Both the position numbers and the translations under genes were made by a program. The notes below the pieces were generated by a model, which saw nothing but the letters and a program-made list of their open reading frames with translations, did not search any database and was not told the origin of the DNA. This document shows positions 1 through 5,745 of a stretch of DNA of 18,143 nucleotides, piece by piece. The DNA lies in NCBI GenBank assembly GCA_043798435.1, contig JAZDOR010000135.1, positions 1 to 18,143 of the forward strand, read 5' to 3'. Each line of letters opens with the position of its first letter. Position 1 is the stretch's first letter. The stretch is from JAGUXG01 sp043798435. Its GTDB lineage: Bacteria; UBA9089; UBA9088; JAGUXG01.

Positions 1-183
1 ATGATTAGCATCCTTTTTACCGCTAAATATACTACTTACCTGCTTCTGCAGTTCCTTTTTCCATTTACCAATCCGATTCGCATGTACTCCATATTCCGAA
101 CTCATTTGAGATATCGTCTTCTCCTCTTTAAATGCTTCCAAAGCTACCTTGCCTTTAAATTCAGCTGTAAAACTCTTTCGCAT
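1..183 (-). CDS. IS3-family transposase OrfA, N-terminal part
   Basis: On the minus strand an ATG at 183 follows a strong AGGAGG ribosome site with good spacing. It opens a frame of 61 codons that continues past the left window edge. The product begins MRKSFTAEFKGKVALEAFKE and goes on with a helix-turn-helix (EEKTISQMSSEYGVHANRI) and a basic WKKELQ segment. This is the hallmark N-terminus of the OrfA (Transposase_8 type) DNA-binding subunit of IS3 elements. In such elements OrfA is normally joined by -1 frameshifting to the DDE-bearing OrfB, which would lie left of this window. OrfA binds the terminal repeats. Family is confident; subgroup (IS2/IS150-like) is not determined. Confidence 0.85.
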   Translation of the reverse strand, partial: MRKSFTAEFKGKVALEAFKEEKTISQMSSEYGVHANRIGKWKKELQKQVSSIFSGKKDANH

Positions 184-254
184 TCTGAACCTCCTTTTTC
201 CGCTGTAATTATATCTTCCTTTACACCTTATTTATTGGCTCAAAAGTGGGGACA
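1..254 (-). mobile_element. End of an IS3-family insertion sequence (partial)
   Basis: The sequence shows an orfA-like transposase start on the minus strand (183 to 1) with a short leader. Read on the minus strand, the leader begins TGTCCCC at 254 and continues as ACTTTTGAGCCAATAA. IS3-family ends typically begin with TG, so the terminal inverted repeat is taken to be roughly 231-254 and the outer edge to be base 254. From about 265 onward the plus strand resumes as the 3' part of a TPR gene, so the element appears to interrupt that gene. The other end lies outside the window, so target duplication and full size cannot be seen. The exact boundary is inferred. Confidence 0.7.
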
Positions 255-683
255 GTTTTTCCCGACCATTATAGAATAAGAGGAAACCATAAGGAGGCTG
301 AAGCACATCTCCAAGAAGCATTTGAGCTTGCCAGAAAGGTTGGTATGCCAGCACTTGAAATCGAGGCTTTGCTTGAATCAGGCAGACTGCACCTTGATAC
401 CAAAAAGTATGAAGATGCAATCTGTGATGCCAACCAAGTCCTGAAGCTATGTGCCCGCACAGGCTTCAAATTCTACGAACCCGATGCAGAGCTGATCTTA
501 GCCAGGGCATATCTTAGTATGGAGTGCAGTGTCCATGACACTGCATGCATCGACACGGTCGATGCACTCCAAAATAAAGCCAAGTCCTATGCCCAATCTG
601 CCTACGACAAAGCCACAAAGATGCACTACCACTTGCCCAAAGCCGAAGCCAAACAGCTTTTAGAAAAAATTAGTGCTTTATAA
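255..683 (+). pseudogene. C-terminal remnant of a STAND/TPR protein, cut by the IS
   Basis: From about residue NHKEAEAHLQEAFELARKVG onward the frame matches, almost residue for residue, the C-terminal TPR end of the two STAND proteins downstream in this window (3841-4238 and 7610-8007). The 5' part (NTPase and most TPRs) is missing, and similarity fades where the IS end begins near 254. The frame opens at about 246 inside IS-derived sequence with no ribosome site, so it is unlikely to be translated as a useful protein. It carries the 50-bp palindromic element (521-570), encoding ECSVHDTACIDTVDAL. It is the leftover of a third paralogue, whose upstream part may lie beyond the left edge on the other side of the IS. 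Confidence 0.8.
521..570 (+). repeat. 50-bp double-hairpin palindromic element, copy A
   Basis: Layout: GGAG, then hairpin 1 (TGCAGTGTC, loop CAT, GACACTGCA), then hairpin 2 (TGCATCGAC, loop ACG, GTCGATGCA), then CTCC. Each hairpin is a perfect 9-bp stem, and GGAG pairs with CTCC, giving a cloverleaf-like fold. It is identical to the copies at 4079-4128 and 7851-7900 and lies in frame in the TPR coding sequence. Present in three paralogues at the same place, with diverged flanks. Confidence 0.85.
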
Positions 684-694
684 AGTCTCTTTAG

Positions 695-703
695 TGTTAT
701 AAT
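695..703 (+). promoter_or_regulatory. Extended -10 promoter for the HTH/PIN/STAND operon
   Basis: TGT followed by a perfect TATAAT (698-703) forms an extended -10 element in the short gap after the TPR remnant. No convincing -35 box is seen at 16-18 bp, which extended -10 promoters tolerate. Transcription would start near 710, giving a leader of about 30 nt that contains the GAGGAGG ribosome site (724-730) of the next gene. Inference from sequence only. Confidence 0.5.
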
Positions 704-739
704 AGTATTCAAATGAAAATAAAGAGGAGGTTTTGAAAA

Positions 740-1057
740 ATGGAAAAGATAGTCTTTAATGTAGAAGAGATGGCACAAATATTGGGGGTAAAACCACTTA
801 CCATTTACCGGAGTGTTCAGAAAGGTAAACTACCGGCAGTAAAGATAGGCAAGAATATACTCTTTCCTAAGGAAGTTATGCTGCAATGGCTTAAGACAAA
901 GGCATGGGAAGGATATAAGGAAAAGACTAAGACCGATGAGGCAAAAGAGGAGCCATTTGTTCTAAAGAAATGCCCTACTGGACATCTTGGCATAATAAAT
1001 GAAGAACTCATTACCAGGGAGGCAATCTATGGCGACTACTTATCTGATAGATTCTAA
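740..1057 (+). CDS. Excisionase-type helix-turn-helix protein, probable antitoxin
   Basis: A 105-residue protein. Residues about 5-52 form a MerR/excisionase-like winged helix-turn-helix of the HTH_17 type (VEEMAQILGVKPLTIYRSVQ, KGKLPAVKIGKNILFPKEVM, LQWLK). A lysine/glutamate-rich linker and a C-terminal tail of about 45 residues follow. The start is well supported: GAGGAGG at 724-730 lies 9 nt before the ATG. Its end overlaps the PIN gene by 29 nt, so the two are translationally linked. HTH_17 proteins paired with PIN nucleases are a known toxin-antitoxin arrangement. Here the HTH part would bind the operon promoter and the C-terminal tail would mask the toxin. That role is inferred; a simple transcription regulator is the alternative. 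Confidence 0.75.
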   Translation: MEKIVFNVEEMAQILGVKPLTIYRSVQKGKLPAVKIGKNILFPKEVMLQWLKTKAWEGYKEKTKTDEAKEEPFVLKKCPTGHLGIINEELITREAIYGDYLSDRF

Positions 1058-1481
1058 TATCCTTGTTTATTCTTATGATATAAATAGCCCTTACCACAAG
1101 AAGGCAAAGGAGTTAATGGATAGAAAGGTTTTTTTAGGAAAGATAAATGCCTGTATTGCTCATCAAACCCTCTATGAATTTTACGCTGTTATTACTGATC
1201 CTAAAAGGGTTGTTTCGCCATTGAATCCGGTCAAGGCAAATGAGGTTATTGAGGCTTACCAAAAAGCAGTCAACTTAAGGAAAATATTTCCATTGAGTAC
1301 CACCTTAAAAACTACCATAGACCTGCTCAAGAAATATTCTGTTTCAAAACAAACCATTTTTGATTTGGTTCTAATTGCCACAATGTTAGACAATGGGATA
1401 AAAGGTATCTATACGGCAAACGAGGTTCATTTTAAGCCATTTGACTTCCTGGAGGTCATAAATCCTATAAAGGAAGGATGA
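1029..1481 (+). CDS. PIN-domain ribonuclease, probable VapC-like toxin
   Basis: A 150-residue PIN domain. The first acidic residue is D8 in LIDSNILVYSYD, the second E50 in YEFYAVIT, the third D112 in IFDLVLIA. The end of the fold is IYTANEVHFKPF, where an asparagine (N131) stands where many PIN enzymes have aspartate. These residues hold the metal ions that cleave RNA. I chose the ATG at 1029 because AGGGAGG lies just upstream (1016-1022) and the residues beginning MATTYLIDSN fit a PIN start. An in-frame ATG at 999 would add ten unlikely residues. It overlaps the HTH gene and ends 3 nt before the HNH-STAND start, so all three are probably co-transcribed. The RNA target is unknown. Confidence 0.8.
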   Translation: MATTYLIDSNILVYSYDINSPYHKKAKELMDRKVFLGKINACIAHQTLYEFYAVITDPKRVVSPLNPVKANEVIEAYQKAVNLRKIFPLSTTLKTTIDLLKKYSVSKQTIFDLVLIATMLDNGIKGIYTANEVHFKPFDFLEVINPIKEG

Positions 1482-1484
1482 AGG

Positions 1485-4238
1485 ATGGAGGAGCAAAATA
1501 TAACTATTGCCGGTAGCCAGGATATCCAGATTATCCAGGCAGGCGGAGATGTGCATTATTATGAGGCTGAAAGACCTCAACAGGAAGAAAGAGAGGAAAT
1601 GGACATTAAAGGGTTAGAGCCTAACACGAGCAAAAAGAAAGAAAAGGGGGAAAATCAAGGTAGTGCTGGGATTCAAGCTATAAGAAATGAATTAAAGGTT
1701 GAGGCAATGCACCGCTGCTGTCTCTGCCTTCAACATGAGAATATTATTGAGATTCATCACATTGTGCCTATAAGTGAAGGAGGACCTGATACAGAAGAGA
1801 ACCTTATTGTCGTCTGTCCAAACTGCCATACTCTGATACATCAACCAAAAACGATGTACACACCCAAACAACTTAGAATGTACAAGAAAAAATGGGTCAG
1901 TTTCTGTGCTAAAGGTTTTCCCCTTGAAACGCCCATCCCCAATCTGCATAACCAGACACCACTTGAACCAAGACTCATCCATATCACCGAACCAGAGCCA
2001 AACTGGGTTGGTAGAAAAGAGGAACTTGCCAGGTTGAATCAATGCTACCAGACAAAGGAGATAAGGGTGGTGGCTCTTGTTGGATGGGGTGGATTCGGCA
2101 AGACTACCATAGCTCGAAAATGGTATGAAGAACTTTCCAAAAACAATATCTTCCCAGACGGTATCTTTGGCTGGAGCTTCTACAAGAATAGGTCACAGGA
2201 TGCCTTCCTTGAGGCAAGCTTAGATTATTTGAGTCAGGGAAACCCTGAGGTCCGAGAATTGAGGAACGCTCCAGCAAGGTTTGCTAAACTTGAGGAGTAT
2301 CTGAACAAGGGTAAATTTCTCTTTATACTTGATGGGCTTGAGGAGATACAGGAAGATAACCAATCAGACAAGTTTGGCAAAATGAAGGATACCTCAATGC
2401 AGGGATTCCTTCAAAGTTGGGCAGGAGGTGCGATAAGAGAGAGCTTCTGTCTCATCACCACCCGCTTTCCAATGACAGACCTGAAGGATTGCAAAAATAA
2501 GGGTTACGAACCCATAAATATAGAGGAGCTCAAGAAAGAGGATGGGATAGAACTCTTTAAGAAACGAGGTGTCAAGGGTGGTAATGATGAACTTGGCAGG
2601 CTGGTAAATGAATACGGTGGTCATGCCTTGAGCCTCACCTTAGTCGCAGGTTTTTTGAATGACTTCTGTAATGGGGAGGCAAAAATGGCTAATGAGATAC
2701 CCTTCTATGAGATGAAGGACGAAGAGAATAAGACCTTGCGTATTCTGAAGGCTTATGATGAAAGACTCACTCAAGGACAACAGGTCTTTTTACAGATATT
2801 CTCCTGCTTTCTAAGACCCATTGATGATGATGCCATAAGCCAGGTCTTCAGAAAGGAGATAAGATTAGATGATGGGAGAGTCTTTAATGAATCCCTCATT
2901 TCTATCCCTGATTTTGAGTTCAAACAGATGATTCACCATCTTGAGGAAAGGAGGCTGATATATAAAGGCACCACCCACCCTATCATCAGAGGCTACTTTG
3001 AGAAGAGCCTATCTAAGGAAGCAAGGATGGCTATAAACCGCAGGCTCTACCATTACACAGGAGGTTTAGCCCCTGAGCAACCTGAAACCTTAGAGGAGAT
3101 GCAGCCTTTGTTTGAGCAGGTCTATCATGGCTGTTCTGCAGGGATGTATGATGAGGTATTCAATGATGTTTATCGGGAGAAAATATACAGAATGGAAGAG
3201 CGTTTTATTACACATAAACTTGGTGCCTGGGAGACTAACCTATCACTTGTAAAGATGTTCTTTCCTAATAGTGATCTTTCCAAGATGCCGCTTGTGAGTA
3301 AAAAAGATGCCCAAAGCTTTCTTTTCAATGAAGCAGGGCTGGCACTTCTTAATACAGGCAGGCCAAAAGAGGCTGAAGAACCATTTTTGACTGGAGTCAA
3401 GATGACCATTGAAGCAAAAGACTGGAAAAACGCCTCTATGGGTTATCAAAACTTGGCTGACCTTCAGTTTAGAACAGGTAGGCTAAAAGAGTCGCTTGAA
3501 ACTGTTAAAGAAGCACTTAAGATGACAGAGGAGGCAAAGTTTGATAAGTATATTGTGTATTCAAAAGCCTATCTTGCCTGGATATTCTATCTTTTAGGCA
3601 AAACCAAAGAGGCAGAGAATTGCTTCAGAGAGGCAGATGAGCTTGAGAAAAAGATAAGTGGTGATAGGCTTTACAGTTTAAGAGGGGTTCAGTATGCTGA
3701 CTTCCTCATCTCAATCAAGAGAACTGATGAGGCACTAAAACTTACCTTGGCAAACCTCAAGATTTGCCAAAATGTTTTGAAAAACCCAAATGACATCTGT
3801 CGATGCCATCGCATACTCTCTGCTATTGAAAGGATAAAGGGAAACAAGAAGGAGGCAAGGATTCATCTCCAAAATAGCCTTGAGATTGCAAAGAGGGTTG
3901 GTATGCCATTTCTTGAAATAGAGGCTTTGCTTGAGTCTGGAAGGTTACACCTTGATATGGAAAGATACGAAAATGCTATCTCTGATGCAAATTATGTGCT
4001 TAAGCTATGCAGCCGAACAGGCTTTCTGCTCTATGAACCCGATGCAGAGCTCATCTTAGCCAAAGCATATCTTAGTGTGGAGTGCAGTGTCCATGACACT
4101 GCATGCATCGACACGGTCGATGCACTCCAAAATAAAGCCAAATCCCTTGCCCAATCCGCCTATGACAAAGCCGACTTAATGGGCTACCACTTACCCAAGC
4201 TTGAGGCGATTGAATTAGCAAATAAATTCAAGGAGTAA
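1485..4238 (+). CDS. HNH endonuclease-STAND NTPase-TPR protein (NLR-like, probable defence)
   Basis: A 917-residue multidomain protein. Residues 1-25 are a short Gln/Ile/Gly-rich stretch (NITIAGSQDIQIIQAGGDV), then a charged linker. Residues 65-140 are an HNH nuclease with zinc-type pairs C78-x2-C81 and C111-x2-C114, and HH at 91-92. Residues about 172-500 are a STAND (NB-ARC-like) NTPase: WVGR box, Walker A GWGGFGKT (200-207), Walker B FILDGLEE (280-287), sensor-like CLITTRFP (322-329), GHALSL (379-384), then a winged-helix part. Residues about 605-917 are TPR repeats with the palindromic-element insert at about 865-882. In known STAND immune proteins the TPRs sense a ligand, the NTPase oligomerises and the N-terminal effector is switched on; here the effector would cut DNA. 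That job is inferred from architecture. The start follows GGAAGG, 3 nt after the PIN gene. Confidence 0.85.
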   Translation: MEEQNITIAGSQDIQIIQAGGDVHYYEAERPQQEEREEMDIKGLEPNTSKKKEKGENQGSAGIQAIRNELKVEAMHRCCLCLQHENIIEIHHIVPISEGGPDTEENLIVVCPNCHTLIHQPKTMYTPKQLRMYKKKWVSFCAKGFPLETPIPNLHNQTPLEPRLIHITEPEPNWVGRKEELARLNQCYQTKEIRVVALVGWGGFGKTTIARKWYEELSKNNIFPDGIFGWSFYKNRSQDAFLEASLDYLSQGNPEVRELRNAPARFAKLEEYLNKGKFLFILDGLEEIQEDNQSDKFGKMKDTSMQGFLQSWAGGAIRESFCLITTRFPMTDLKDCKNKGYEPINIEELKKEDGIELFKKRGVKGGNDELGRLVNEYGGHALSLTLVAGFLNDFCNGEAKMANEIPFYEMKDEENKTLRILKAYDERLTQGQQVFLQIFSCFLRPIDDDAISQVFRKEIRLDDGRVFNESLISIPDFEFKQMIHHLEERRLIYKGTTHPIIRGYFEKSLSKEARMAINRRLYHYTGGLAPEQPETLEEMQPLFEQVYHGCSAGMYDEVFNDVYREKIYRMEERFITHKLGAWETNLSLVKMFFPNSDLSKMPLVSKKDAQSFLFNEAGLALLNTGRPKEAEEPFLTGVKMTIEAKDWKNASMGYQNLADLQFRTGRLKESLETVKEALKMTEEAKFDKYIVYSKAYLAWIFYLLGKTKEAENCFREADELEKKISGDRLYSLRGVQYADFLISIKRTDEALKLTLANLKICQNVLKNPNDICRCHRILSAIERIKGNKKEARIHLQNSLEIAKRVGMPFLEIEALLESGRLHLDMERYENAISDANYVLKLCSRTGFLLYEPDAELILAKAYLSVECSVHDTACIDTVDALQNKAKSLAQSAYDKADLMGYHLPKLEAIELANKFKE
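4079..4128 (+). repeat. 50-bp double-hairpin palindromic element, copy B
   Basis: Identical in all 50 bases to the copies at 521-570 and 7851-7900, while the flanking TPR coding sequence differs at many positions. It encodes about 17 residues (ECSVHDTACIDTVDAL plus edges) in the last TPR region of the HNH-STAND protein. Confidence 0.85.
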
Positions 4239-4240
4239 AG

Positions 4241-5659
4241 ATGAAATATAAAATTTTCGTAAGTGGTGTTCAGAAGGAAATGAAAGAAGAAAGGAATGCG
4301 GTAAAAGAGCTTGTTATTGAAAACTATCTCTTAAAGGACTATTTTACGGTCTTTCTTTTTGAAGCCCTTCCGGCAAAAAGTAAATCGGCAGAAGAGATAT
4401 ATTTGAAGGAAGTCAACGAGAGTGATATATACATTGGCATATTAGGAAACGAATATGGAAAAACCGGAGAAGATGGATTATCTCCAGTCGAGAAGGAATA
4501 TCTTGAGGCAAAAAAGGCAGATAAAGAAATATGGTTTTTTATTAAAGGTGAGGATTCCCATAGAGAAGATAAATTAAAAACCCTGATTAAAGGAATTAGG
4601 AAGGGCCATTGCTACCAAAGATTTAATACAATCACAGAATTGAAAAATGGACTCTTCCTAAGCCTTATTGATTTTTTAAAAAGCAAAGGCATAGTGAGCA
4701 AAAATGCTTTTGATGAGTCCGTCTGCGAAGATGTAACATTTGATGATATTGATGAGGAAAAAGTAAGATGGTTTCTTGGGGTCGCAAGGAATAAGAGAAA
4801 ATACCCGATAGATATAGATACTTCCGTAAAAGACATGTTTATACATTTAAACCTGCTGAATGGGGACAAATTGACAAAAGCGGCTATACTTCTTTTTGGA
4901 AAGGCTCCAAGTAGACATTTACGTCAAGCAGAAATAAAATGCATACAACTTGCCGGCACGCAGTTTGAAAAACCCTTCTCGTCTTACCAGATATATAATG
5001 CTAATCTGTTTGAACAGATAGACAAGGCTGTTGCATTTGTGCTTGATTCAATAAAGTTTCCAGTTATTCAACAAGAGCATACAGCACAGGTAAAAAGGCA
5101 ACACGAAATACCGGTATTTGTAATACAAGAGGCAATTGTAAATGCGGCAATCCACAGGGATTATAATAATACCGGAGCCGTTCAGGTAATGGTTTTTATT
5201 GATCATGTCGAGATATTGAATCCCGGTGGGCTTACAAATCACCTGACAGTAGAAAAACTAAAAAAACATCACACATCATATCCGACCAATTCTCTTATTG
5301 CACATGTGGTCTACCTTGCCGACTATGCCCAAAAAGCAGGTTCCGGTACAATTGAAATGGTTAAGCAGTGTAGAGTAGGAAGAATTCCCGAGCCGGAGTT
5401 CGTATCAACACGCCAGGACTTCAAGGCAATCATTGCCAGAGATATTTACACTGAGAGTGCTCTTAATAAACTTGGATTGAATGAGCGACAGAAAAAAGCC
5501 ATACAATATGTAAAAGAAAAAGGTAAAATAACAAATAAAGAATATAGAGAGATGTTTAGTATTACTGATAGAACAGCACTCTATGACTTAACAGGGTTAT
5601 GCAGTAAAAGAGTTTTTGAAAGGTTGGGAAAACAGGCAGAAGCACAGTATATGCTTTAA
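4241..5659 (+). CDS. DUF4062 / HATPase-like / winged-helix protein (N-terminal half of a frameshifted STAND fusion)
   Basis: The frame has 472 codons. Residues 1-145 are a DUF4062 (TIR/SLOG-like) domain, beginning KIFVSGVQKEMKEERNAV with the conserved core SDIYIGILGNEYG (61-73) and SPVEKEYLEA. Residues about 170-400 are the ATPase-like region of AlbA_2/Schlafen-type proteins: EAIVNAAIHRDY (297-308), VEILNPGGL (323-331), AGSGTIEM. The AlbA domain itself is absent, apparently replaced by DUF4062. Residues 413-464 are a winged helix. The frame ends in QAEAQYML, which does not fit the family. The -1 frame from 5632 reads TGRSTVYAL, which does fit the usual GKTGRxTYYxL ending, and it runs on into the STAND frame. 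Translation therefore probably changes frame near 5626-5632, or one A has been lost. RBS AAGGAG lies 5 nt before the ATG, 3 nt after the HNH-STAND stop. Confidence 0.85.
   Translation: MKYKIFVSGVQKEMKEERNAVKELVIENYLLKDYFTVFLFEALPAKSKSAEEIYLKEVNESDIYIGILGNEYGKTGEDGLSPVEKEYLEAKKADKEIWFFIKGEDSHREDKLKTLIKGIRKGHCYQRFNTITELKNGLFLSLIDFLKSKGIVSKNAFDESVCEDVTFDDIDEEKVRWFLGVARNKRKYPIDIDTSVKDMFIHLNLLNGDKLTKAAILLFGKAPSRHLRQAEIKCIQLAGTQFEKPFSSYQIYNANLFEQIDKAVAFVLDSIKFPVIQQEHTAQVKRQHEIPVFVIQEAIVNAAIHRDYNNTGAVQVMVFIDHVEILNPGGLTNHLTVEKLKKHHTSYPTNSLIAHVVYLADYAQKAGSGTIEMVKQCRVGRIPEPEFVSTRQDFKAIIARDIYTESALNKLGLNERQKKAIQYVKEKGKITNKEYREMFSITDRTALYDLTGLCSKRVFERLGKQAEAQYML
5626..5656 (+). other. Possible -1 frameshift site joining the DUF4062 and STAND frames
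   Basis: G GGA AAA at 5626-5632 is a canonical X XXY YYZ slippery heptamer in the phase of the upstream frame (GGA = codon 463, AAA = codon 464). A short AAGCA/TGCTT stem (5640-5644 with 5652-5656) begins 7 nt downstream, but it is weak. The -1 frame is open from 5620 to 8007. Either programmed frameshifting, a one-base deletion in the A run, or an assembly error would explain the arrangement. The heptamer and open frame are seen; function is inferred. Confidence 0.5.
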
Positions 5660-5702
5660 CCCGAAATAAACCCGAAAAACCCGAAATAAACCCGAACCAA
5701 AC
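5660..5702 (+). repeat. Tandem ACCCGAAA(TA) repeat, Pro-rich linker
   Basis: Four copies of ACCCGAAA-type units, alternating with and without TAA, follow the stop of the DUF4062 frame. In the -1 frame they encode a linker rich in Pro, Glu, Lys and Asn (TRNKPEKPEINPNQTRPE) between the winged helix and the NTPase. That supports translation through this stretch rather than an intergenic gap. Confidence 0.6.
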
Positions 5703-5745
5703 CAGACCAGAACTTCATAATCAGACCCCACCTGAGCCGAATTTT

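Noticed and set aside
1..279. Plus-strand frame of 92 codons at the left edge
   Set aside because: The minus strand encodes a clear IS3 OrfA with a strong ribosome site; the plus-strand frame is its shadow.
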